Below are positions 1 through 5,637 of a DNA stretch of 5,637 bases, in pieces (the stretch's first letter is position 1; each line of letters opens with the position of its first letter). The notes below the pieces were generated by a model, which saw nothing but the letters and a program-made list of their open reading frames with translations, was not told the DNA's origin and made no database searches. The position numbers and the translations under genes were made by a program. This stretch comes from CAYLZN01 sp964387935 (GTDB lineage Bacteria > Acidobacteriota > Vicinamibacteria > Vicinamibacterales > JAFNAJ01), in NCBI GenBank assembly GCA_964387935.1, contig CAYLZN010000359.1:1-5637 (forward strand), given 5' to 3'.

Positions 1-861
1 GTGGTCGGCCGAGCCGCCGGCCTGCGTGACCATCTGCGGTGGTTCGACGAACGGCCTCTCTTCGGCCGGCGCGTGGTCGTCACGCGTTCCCGCGAGCAGG
101 CCGGCGACCTGATCGATCTGCTCGAGGACCTCGGGGCCGAAGCGCTCGAGGCGCCATCGATCCGCATCGCGCCGCCCGCGGATTTCGCGCCGCTCGATGC
201 GGCCTGTGCGAGGGCCGGCGAATTCGACTGGATCGTCTTCACGGCCGCCAACGGCGTGGACTGGTTCCTTCGGCGGCTGCTCGCCGGTCCCGGCGACATC
301 AGGAGCCTGAAGGGGCCGCGGCTGTGTGCCGTCGGCCCGGCCACCGCGGACCGCCTGGCGAGGTTCGGGATCAAGGTGGACCTGATGCCCATCGAGTCCA
401 CGGTGGAAGCGATCCTGGAGTCCCTGCGCGCGCAGACGCCGCTCGAGGGCGCGCGCATCCTCTGCCCGAAGGCCGAAGCGCGCGAGGTGATTGCGGACGA
501 ACTCCGCAAGGCCGGCGCGGAGGTCACCGAAGTCGTCGCGTATCGCACGATCGAGGAGGCCCTGCCGGCCGACGATGAGTTCGACCTCTACAAACTGCTC
601 CTCGAGGGCCAGATCGACGTGGTGCTCTTCACGAGTCCATCAACGGTGCGCGGGTTCGCCCGCATGGTCGGCGAGGAGCAGGCGGCGGACCTGTTGCGGA
701 CGACCGTGGTGGCGTGCATCGGGCCCGTGACCGCGGAGTCGGCCAGGCGCCTCGGGATCGAGCCAACCCTCGTGCCGACGGAGTACACGATTGCCGGGCT
801 CGCGCAGGCTCTGGTCGATCACTTCCAGGCGCAGCCGCGCGAGCCCGTGGCGAAGCGCTGA
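1..861 (+). CDS. hemD: Uroporphyrinogen-III synthase, C-terminal part of a probable CobA-HemD fusion (5' partial)
   Basis: HemD closes linear hydroxymethylbilane into uroporphyrinogen III with inversion of ring D, the branch point to haem, sirohaem and cobalamin; it acts in the cytoplasm. The reading frame is open from the first base and ends at TGA 859-861, leaving 286 visible residues. Residues 1-22 (VVGRAAGLRDHLRWFDERPL, then FG) match the linker that ends a CobA/SUMT methyltransferase domain in fused CobA-HemD proteins, so the true start is probably well upstream and the GTG at position 1 is just a valine codon. From about residue 24 the two-lobed HemD fold follows: VVVTRSREQA, DWIVFTAANGVDWF near residues 76-89, CAVGPATADRLARFG near 109-123, then DVVLFTSPSTVRGF and CIGPVTAESARRLG, ending YTIAGLAQAL. 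The HemD part has normal family length. It converges on the PA-IL gene. HemD identity is secure; the fusion is inferred from the linker. Confidence 0.93.
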   Translation: MVGRAAGLRDHLRWFDERPLFGRRVVVTRSREQAGDLIDLLEDLGAEALEAPSIRIAPPADFAPLDAACARAGEFDWIVFTAANGVDWFLRRLLAGPGDIRSLKGPRLCAVGPATADRLARFGIKVDLMPIESTVEAILESLRAQTPLEGARILCPKAEAREVIADELRKAGAEVTEVVAYRTIEEALPADDEFDLYKLLLEGQIDVVLFTSPSTVRGFARMVGEEQAADLLRTTVVACIGPVTAESARRLGIEPTLVPTEYTIAGLAQALVDHFQAQPREPVAKR

Positions 862-869
862 GCCCCACC

Positions 870-881
870 GCTACCGGTAGC
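870..881. repeat. 12-bp perfect palindrome at the convergent gene junction
   Basis: GCTACCGGTAGC is a perfect 12-bp palindrome that includes the stop codon of the minus-strand PA-IL gene (TAG, read from 873 to 871) and begins 9 bases after the hemD stop. It could form a short stem on transcripts from either direction. No T-run follows on either strand and the loop would be only CCGG, so a classical intrinsic terminator is not supported. It may be chance in GC-rich DNA. Confidence 0.35.
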
Positions 882-1734
882 TGCCCCGCGTGATCCGAAC
901 CTTGTACTCGCCGCGGTTGTCCGCCGTATTGCCGTCGTTGACGCCGATCATCAGGCGGCCGGCCGTCGGCGCAACGATGCTTGGCTGATCCCCGATCCCG
1001 AACGGCGGCCCGCTGTCGATCCGACCGATCAGGGCCCCGGCCGGCAGCCCCGGCAGCGGGGCGCCGCCGTCACGGCTTCCGTCGAACGCACCGGCGGGAC
1101 CCGCCTCGACATCGCCGCCCCGCAATGTGATCTTCCCGGACGCACTGATCCCGATCTGCTCTCCCCTGCGGACGCGGAGGCCCGTGTCGAGCCACTTCGT
1201 GGTGCCGGGCAGGGTGATGACGCCGGGGACCTCGGTCGGGCCGCCCGGATCGACCGTGACCGGCGGCTTGACGCCTGCGGCGGCGTAGGCCTGATCGGTG
1301 AAGGCGCCGACGTAGATCCGCGCAACGGTATCGACCTTGACCTCGCGGCGCCCGTTGCCGGTGTCGAAAAGGACGCGCGCGTCCGGCCCGCCTTCGCCGA
1401 CGAAATCACCAATGCGCCCGCGGAGCTGCGGCCCGCGCCGCGGCACCAGCAGGTGATCGCCTCCCGCCTGCTGGGCCGCGATCAGCTCGCTGTTCGGCAT
1501 CCCGCTGGCCTCGCCGACGAAATCGATCAACACGACTTCACGCATCTGGAACGACCGGCGGGCGCCAGCGCCGTCGCGGATGTCGATGGTCGATTGATCG
1601 TAACTGGCGAGCTCGCCGCTCACCTTCTCGCCCGAGCGCATCAGCAGCGTCACGGTGCCGTCCGCCATCAGGGCCGCTGGAAGCGCCACAACGACGGCCA
1701 TCACCAAGGCCAGCATCCCACGTCTCTCATGCAT
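871..1734 (-). CDS. Secreted protein with duplicated Sm-like N-terminal module and C-terminal LecA/PA-IL-like domain
   Basis: The product is 287 residues. The ATG at 1734-1732 is chosen because AGGAGA lies six bases upstream and a signal peptide follows directly (MHERRGMLALVMAVVVALPA, then ALMA before DG), so it is exported. Residues about 26-73 (VTLLMRSGEKVSGELASYD ... VVLIDFVG) and 94-143 (HLLVPRRGPQLRGRIGDF ... VARIYVG) look like two copies of a small beta-barrel module resembling Sm-like folds. After a Pro/Gly linker, residues about 170-283 resemble the Pseudomonas galactophilic lectin LecA: KWLDTGLRVRRGEQIGISASG, GALIGRID near 233-240 and GVNDGNTADNRGEYKVRI near 264-281. The last matches the LecA Ca-binding loop (Asp, Thr, Asn ligands) with one residue fewer. 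The LecA sugar-contact His and Gln loop is not recognisable, so sugar binding is uncertain. It lies 38 bp after the S9 peptidase gene on the same strand, probably co-transcribed. Domain assignment is by motif memory; substrate is unknown. Confidence 0.8.
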   Translation of the reverse strand: MHERRGMLALVMAVVVALPAALMADGTVTLLMRSGEKVSGELASYDQSTIDIRDGAGARRSFQMREVVLIDFVGEASGMPNSELIAAQQAGGDHLLVPRRGPQLRGRIGDFVGEGGPDARVLFDTGNGRREVKVDTVARIYVGAFTDQAYAAAGVKPPVTVDPGGPTEVPGVITLPGTTKWLDTGLRVRRGEQIGISASGKITLRGGDVEAGPAGAFDGSRDGGAPLPGLPAGALIGRIDSGPPFGIGDQPSIVAPTAGRLMIGVNDGNTADNRGEYKVRITRGSYR

Positions 1735-1740
1735 CGAGTG

Positions 1741-1746
1741 TCTCCT
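1741..1746 (-). promoter_or_regulatory. Shine-Dalgarno site of the PA-IL-domain gene
   Basis: Read on the minus strand this is AGGAGA, six bases before the ATG at 1734-1732. It decides the start: the same frame stays open upstream to 1866, but that extension overlaps the end of the peptidase gene and would bury the signal peptide 44 residues into the protein. Confidence 0.75.
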
Positions 1747-1772
1747 GGTTGCGTCCACGTATCCTGATCCTC

Positions 1773-3829
1773 TCACTGGCCGGCGGTCGCCGCCGGCGCC
1801 TTCCCCTCGTCGCCCGGAGCCCGCTCCCACGTGTAGGGGCGCCCCATCGCGTGCTTCTCGAACCACTCCAGTTCCACGTTGACCTTGAACAGCTGATGCC
1901 GCAGCTCCTGGAACCCGTGCGGTTCGCGCGGCGCGACATACAGTCGCGTGGGCACCCCGTTCGCCTTGAGGGCGCGGAACATCTCAACGGCTTGAGGCAG
2001 GGGGACGCGCACGTCGCGTTCCCCCACGAGGAAGATCGTGGGCGTCCTCACCAGGGCCACGTCCTTGATGGGCGAGTTGTCCCAGTAGGCGGCAATCGGG
2101 GCATCCTTCTGCCAGGGTGTGCCGCCGAACCACGGCGTTCGGTACGTCCGCACATCGCTCTGCGCGTACATCGACACCCAGTTGGCCGCGCCCGCGCCCG
2201 ACGAGGCCGCCTTGAAGCGGTCCGTGAACGTGATGATCTTGTTGGTCATGTGGCCGCCCGCGCTCCACCCCATCTTCACCAGCCGGTCCGGGTCCGCCAG
2301 GCCGATCCTGACCAGGTGATCGACGCCCGCCATCACGTCGAGATGGGCGTTTCTGAAGTACTGGCCGATCATGTCACGCAGGAACGCGTCCCCGTAGCCG
2401 GTGCTGCCGCGGTAGTTGGGCTGCAGCACGGCGTAGCCTTTGGCCGCCAGGACCTGGACGTAATCGGCCCNNNNNNNNNNGCCCAGCCCCCGAACCCGAA
2501 CTTGTCCGACGAGGCCGGGCCGCCGTGCGTCTGTACCACGAGGGGAGAGCGCCGGCCCTGCTGGTAGTCGAGCGGATAGTACAGCAGGCCTTCGACCGTC
2601 GCCCCGTCGGCACCTTTCCACTCGACCCGCTCCTGCCTGGGCAGCGTGAACTGCGCGCTCAACCCTTCGAAGATGCGGGTGACACGGGTGGGGGCTCCTG
2701 CCCCGCCGAGCAGCCAGACCTCGCCGGGGTTGTCGGGCTGATCCAGCGTGAACACGTGCCGCTCGCCCCGGGGCGCATAGCTCCAGCCGACCACCGCGTG
2801 GTCGCCCGTGGTCAACGGCGTGGCCGGGCCGCCCGTGGCGGCCATGCGAAACAACTGACTGCGGACGCCGGTGTTGGCCACGAAGTAGATGGCCCTGCCA
2901 TCCGCCGCCCACTCGGCTTCCTCGACCTCGTACGGCAGGTCGGCCGTGACCACGCGCGCGGGACCGCCGGCGACGGGTACGACGAAGATCCTGTCGTTGA
3001 AGTAGGTCTCGAAGCGCGCGTTGCTGTCCGACAGGAACAGGACCTCGCGGCCGTCCGGCGACAGCCTCGCCCTGGATTCGGTGACCGTATTGGTCGTCAG
3101 CCGGCGGGGCTCTCTCCCATCGGCCGCCATGACCCAGACTTCTCCGCGCTCGTGGTCGCCGTACAGCGGGGTCGGGCTGCGGTGCATCACGAGGCTGGCC
3201 CCGTCGGGAGAGACGTCGAACCCCAGCACGGAGAAATCGCCGGCGGTGAGGCGTGTCGTGGCCCTGGTCGCGATCGTGACCTTCCACAGGTGACGCTGCT
3301 GGAAGTCCTCGTCGTACGCGTACACGTCGTCCTGCACCTTCGCCCTGGCCTTCTCCTCGTCCGGCTTCGGATCCTCGGCAAGGAAGAAGACCGACGTCCC
3401 GTCGGGCGCCCACGCAGGACTCGACACGGCCGTGGGATGCTTCGTCAGCGCGAGCGCCTCCCCTCCCAGGTTGGAGAGCAGGTAGACCTGCGCCGCCTCG
3501 TCGCCGGCGCGCCTGGCGACGAAGGCCACCGCCTGGCCGTCCGGCGACCAGCGCGGGCTCGATTCACCCTCGGGGCCGTTGGTCAGTTGCACGAGGCCGG
3601 TGCCGTCCGCGTTCACCCGCCAGAGGTGCGACACGCGCTTGTTGGCCTTCCAGTCCGCATCGCTGCGAACAAACAGGATCTGCCGGCCATCCGGGGACAG
3701 TTGCGGCGTGGACAGTCGCGGGACATTGATCAGGTCCACGATCGTCATCGGACGCGGCGATTGCGCCATCGGGCCGGCGATGGCGGTGGCGACGAGAGCG
3801 AAGGCCAGAGCGGTGGGTCGTGGTCGCAT
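1773..3829 (-). CDS. Secreted S9-family serine peptidase (prolyl oligopeptidase / acylaminoacyl-peptidase type), interrupted by an assembly gap
   Basis: A serine exopeptidase or oligopeptidase of the alpha/beta-hydrolase class that trims peptides outside the cytoplasm. The ATG at 3829-3827 begins a signal peptide (MRPRPTALAFALVATAIAGP, then MAQ). About seven TolB/PD40-type beta-propeller blades follow, with repeated SPDG-like cores near residues 45, 95, 141, 207, 257, 309 and 352 (LSPDGRQILFV, WSPDGQAVAFV, WAPDGTSVFFL, VSPDGASLVM, LSPDGREVLFL, WAADGRAIYFV, YAPRGERHVF). The catalytic domain starts near 405, with oxyanion-region HGGP at 435-438 and NYRGSTGYG at 467-475. The triad in the joined protein is Ser518 in GWSAGG (codon 2264-2262), Asp601 in GERDVRVP (2015-2013) and His633 in REPHGF (1919-1917). 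The frame changes across the Ns, but merging the shared GCCC at the contig ends gives 681 codons including TGA at 1775-1773, a normal family length. No good ribosome site is visible. Exact peptide specificity cannot be told. Confidence 0.92.
2471..2480. other. Assembly gap (10 N) inside the peptidase gene
   Basis: Ten Ns separate a left flank ending GGCCC from a right flank starting GCCCAG. The flanks share GCCC. Removing the Ns and one copy of the shared four bases (14 bases in all) makes the two peptidase frames continuous and yields GGWADYVQV across the join, the expected family spacing between the tryptophan and the YVQVLA segment. The N run is therefore probably a scaffolder's placeholder and not real missing sequence. 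Confidence 0.8.
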
Positions 3830-3862
3830 GCATGAAGATCGCACAAAACGGGCCGGCGTGGT

Positions 3863-3885
3863 GCGGCCGGGGTACGGCCGGCCGC
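3863..3885. repeat. 8-bp inverted repeat in the divergent intergenic region
   Basis: GCGGCCGG (3863-3870) and CCGGCCGC (3878-3885) are perfect reverse complements separated by seven bases. The GGCCGG core also occurs at 3851-3856, giving three copies in about 30 bp between the divergent peptidase and cytochrome b genes. It could be an operator or a hairpin. In DNA this rich in GGCC words, chance is a serious alternative. Confidence 0.35.
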
Positions 3886-3897
3886 CGCGACTCCCTT

Positions 3898-3906
3898 TGA
3901 TACAAT
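3898..3906 (+). promoter_or_regulatory. Putative extended -10 promoter element for the cytochrome b-Rieske operon
   Basis: TGATACAAT fits the extended -10 pattern TGn followed by a TATAAT-like hexamer (TACAAT, one mismatch) and stands out as AT-rich in the 87-bp gap between divergent genes. No TTGACA-like -35 sits 17 bases upstream, as is common with extended -10 sites. Initiation about seven bases downstream would fall near 3912-3914, only a few bases before the ATG at 3917, which fits the lack of a Shine-Dalgarno sequence. The function is inferred from position and match alone. Confidence 0.4.
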
Positions 3907-3916
3907 CCACGGCCAT

Positions 3917-5329
3917 ATGCCCCGACCTCGGCTGGACCCTCCTGCCCCGGTCGCCGTGGCTGCGGCCCGCCCTTCGCTGCCAAGGCGCATCTGGCAGTCG
4001 ATGGTGCTCCGCGGACCGCTCGTGCCCCAGACCGATCGAGACCGCGCGTTCGTCACGGTCCACACGTTCTTGCTGCACCTGCGGCCGGTGAAGCTGCCTG
4101 CGGCGACGCTCCGGTTCACGCACACGTTCGGACTGGGCGGTTCGTCGCTCGTCCTGATCACGATCCTGACGGTGAGCGGCATCCTGCTCATGCTCGCCTA
4201 CCAGCCGGCCCCCGGGCTGGCCTACGACTCGATCCAGACCATCGAGCATGACGTGCGGTTCGGATCGCTCGTGCGCGGGACGCACTACTGGAGCGCGAAC
4301 CTCCTCGTGGTGGTCGCCCTGCTGCACGCGGCGCGCGTGTGCCTCACGGGCGGTTACCACGGCCCGCGCCAGTTCAACTGGGTCATCGGGCTGGCCCTGC
4401 TCCTGTTCGTGATGGCCAACGCCTTCACGGGCTACCTGCTGCCCTGGGATCAGCGCTCGTTCTGGGCGATCACGATCTCGACCGGCATGCTCGGCTACGT
4501 GCCCTGGCTGGGCGACGCGCTGCAGCGGGTGGCGCGTGGTGGTTCCGACATCGGGGCCGACACGCTCGTCCTGTTCTACACCACGCACACCTCGATCGTG
4601 CCAGCTCTCCTGGTCGGCTTCCTGGCGTTCCACTTCTGGCGCGTGCGCAAGGCCGGTGGCGTCGTCGTGCCGCCGACGGCCGGGCCCGAACCCGGCGCAG
4701 ACGAGGCCGGCAAGATCCTGTTCCTGCCGCACCTGCTGGTCAGGGAGGTCTCCGTCGCGCTCGTGGTCACCGCGGTCGTCGTCGTGCTGGCTGCGGTGTG
4801 GGCGGCCCCGATCGGCGACCCCGCCAACCCCGGCATGAGCCCCAACCCGGCCAAGGCGCCCTGGTACTTCCTCGGGTTCCAGGAACTGCTGGTGCACTTC
4901 CACCCCGTGATCGCGATCGTGCTGCTGCCACTCGCCGGCGCGATCGCGCTGCTGTTGCTCCCCTACGTCACGGCAGACGAAGAACCTGGAGGGGCGTGGT
5001 TCCTGTCGGCTCGCGGGAAGTGGGCCGCACGCGTCGCTGCGGTCGCGGCCCTTGCAGTCACGCCCCTGGCGGTGGTGGCCAATGACGCCGTGAGCCGCAC
5101 GTGGCCTGGGGCCACCACATGGCTCACTGGCGGCCTGCTGCCGCTCACCGTGCTGGGAGGCTCGACGTGGGCGTTCATCGCCTGGCTGCGAGTGCGCTGG
5201 TCGCTGACGACGAACGAGACGGCGCAGGCGGCGGTGGTCCTGGGAAGCACCGCATTCGCGGTGCTCACGGCAGTGGGCATCTGGTTCCGGGGGCCGGGCA
5301 TGGCGCTCGTCTGGCCCTGGATGCGGTGA
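3917..5329 (+). CDS. Cytochrome b of a bc-type quinol-oxidising complex (fused b6 / subunit IV-like, 470 aa)
   Basis: The membrane dihaem subunit that oxidises quinol and passes electrons to a Rieske protein and across the membrane. After a cytoplasmic-type N terminus (RRIWQSMVLRG), helix A spans about 74-95 and helices B to D carry the haem ligands: His123 (HYWSANLL), His137 (LLHAAR), His224 (TTHTSI) and His239 (AFHFWR). Spacings are 14 and 15 residues, the cytochrome b6 pattern. TGYLLPWDQRSFWA at 171-184 is the conserved segment after helix C. The subunit IV-like half has PNPAKAPWYFLGFQELLVHF near 309-328, where the usual PEWY glutamate is Pro315. Hydrophobic segments at about 278-297, 330-350, 370-389, 404-424 and 436-457 suggest five C-terminal helices, nine in total. 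The Cys35 site for covalent haem c in b6 is Gly72 here (TFGLGG). No CxxCH motif is present. The start keeps the conserved N-terminal WQS segment; no Shine-Dalgarno is visible. The Rieske gene follows after 4 bp. Confidence 0.93.
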   Translation: MPRPRLDPPAPVAVAAARPSLPRRIWQSMVLRGPLVPQTDRDRAFVTVHTFLLHLRPVKLPAATLRFTHTFGLGGSSLVLITILTVSGILLMLAYQPAPGLAYDSIQTIEHDVRFGSLVRGTHYWSANLLVVVALLHAARVCLTGGYHGPRQFNWVIGLALLLFVMANAFTGYLLPWDQRSFWAITISTGMLGYVPWLGDALQRVARGGSDIGADTLVLFYTTHTSIVPALLVGFLAFHFWRVRKAGGVVVPPTAGPEPGADEAGKILFLPHLLVREVSVALVVTAVVVVLAAVWAAPIGDPANPGMSPNPAKAPWYFLGFQELLVHFHPVIAIVLLPLAGAIALLLLPYVTADEEPGGAWFLSARGKWAARVAAVAALAVTPLAVVANDAVSRTWPGATTWLTGGLLPLTVLGGSTWAFIAWLRVRWSLTTNETAQAAVVLGSTAFAVLTAVGIWFRGPGMALVWPWMR

Positions 5330-5333
5330 CGCC

Positions 5334-5637
5334 ATGGCTCAACACGAGAAACCCGGACCGGCGAGCCCGCCTCGGCGTCGATTCACGACGCGGCTTTGGG
5401 CCATGCTGGGCGGAGTCGCCCTGGCCGAGTTCGCGTGGGTGACCGGCTCGTTCCTCCGCCCGCGCCAGCGCGCTGCGGACGCGGCGAGCCTCTTTGTCGC
5501 AGGTCCCCTCGATCGGTTCGACCCAGGGAGCGTCACGGCGTTCCCCTCTGGCCGTTTTTACCTGGTTCGCTTGAAGGAGGGTGGGTTCCTCGCCCTCCAT
5601 CGTGAATGCACGCACCTCGGGTGCACCGTGGCCTGGG
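5334..5637 (+). CDS. Rieske [2Fe-2S] iron-sulfur protein of the same complex (3' partial)
   Basis: The Rieske subunit takes the first electron from quinol at the outer face of the membrane and hands it to a c-type cytochrome or similar acceptor. The ATG is at 5334-5336, four bases after the cytochrome b stop, so the two are almost certainly co-transcribed. The frame stays open for 101 codons to the right edge, where the gene is cut off. Residues 14-20 (RRRFTTR) fit a twin-arginine motif, followed by a single uncleaved-type anchor (LWAMLGGVALAEFAWVTGSF, 21-40), the usual topology of Rieske proteins. A soluble domain begins near residue 54 (LFVAGPLDRF). ECTHLGCTVAW at 91-101 contains the first cluster-binding box: Cys92 and His94 as ligands and Cys97 as the disulfide cysteine of bc/b6f-type, high-potential Rieske proteins. 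The second box (CxCH) lies beyond the window. Its place after cytochrome b is the reverse of the common Rieske-first order. Confidence 0.92.
   Translation, partial: MAQHEKPGPASPPRRRFTTRLWAMLGGVALAEFAWVTGSFLRPRQRAADAASLFVAGPLDRFDPGSVTAFPSGRFYLVRLKEGGFLALHRECTHLGCTVAW

Noticed and set aside
870..881. Palindrome as a bidirectional intrinsic terminator
   Set aside because: No T-run follows on either strand and the hairpin stem would be only four pairs with a CCGG loop, so it is listed only as a repeat.
1735..1866. Longer N terminus for the PA-IL protein in the same frame
   Set aside because: It would overlap the peptidase's 3' coding end, place a signal peptide internally and ignore the AGGAGA site in front of the ATG at 1734.
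1773..3829. Peptidase as a frameshifted pseudogene
   Set aside because: The only frame change is at the N run and is repaired by the four-base overlap of the flanks; all triad residues and blade motifs are intact.
2525..3835. 436-codon plus-strand open frame opposite the peptidase
   Set aside because: Low-complexity Arg/Gly/Val composition, no recognisable motif, and full overlap with well-supported propeller and catalytic-domain coding on the other strand.
4339..5085. 248-codon plus-strand frame within cytochrome b
   Set aside because: An out-of-frame shadow rich in Arg, Gly and Ala; the overlapping frame carries all four haem histidines and the membrane helices.
3830..5335. Minus-strand open frame continuing upstream of the peptidase start, antisense to the whole cytochrome b gene
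   Set aside because: The translation is rich in Arg, Pro, His and Gln with no domain motif, and lies exactly opposite a strongly supported cytochrome b. It is a third-position GC shadow; the peptidase signal peptide marks the real start at 3829.

Overview
The window looks like chromosomal DNA of a GC-rich, non-model bacterium assembled as a draft or metagenome contig (there is a 10-N scaffold gap). Strong G/C third-position bias, a secreted S9 peptidase, a LecA/PA-IL-type secreted protein and a fused cytochrome b all recall Acidobacteriota, perhaps the Vicinamibacteria. That placement is inference from gene style, not a computed result. I see no mobile element, CRISPR array, tRNA or rRNA.

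Layout. (1) 1-861, plus strand: the C-terminal part of uroporphyrinogen-III synthase, probably the end of a CobA-HemD fusion whose methyltransferase half lies left of the window. (2) 871-1734 and 1773-3829, both minus strand and 38 bp apart: a secreted S9-family serine peptidase followed by a secreted protein with two small Sm-like repeats and a C-terminal LecA/PA-IL-like domain. They look like a two-gene operon. The peptidase is interrupted by the N gap, but the two contig ends share four bases; joining them there gives one continuous 680-codon frame with all family motifs, so the gap is probably artificial. (3) 3917-5329, plus strand, then 5334 to the right edge: a single-chain cytochrome b with cytochrome-b6-like haem spacing, followed after 4 bp by the start of a Rieske iron-sulfur protein cut by the window edge. 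These encode the quinol-oxidising core of a bc-type complex.

The two operons diverge from an 87-bp intergenic region holding an extended -10-like element close to the cytochrome b start and an 8-bp inverted repeat. HemD and the PA-IL gene converge with only 9 bp between their stop codons.

HemD supplies the tetrapyrrole precursor of haem, which cytochrome b uses, but the two genes are not co-transcribed here. Nothing points to a new defence or mobile system. The points most worth a second look are the mosaic cytochrome b (b6-type spacing in one chain, no haem-c attachment cysteine, Pro in the PEWY-type motif, extra membrane helices), its position ahead of the Rieske gene, the domain make-up of the PA-IL protein, and the correctable assembly gap.
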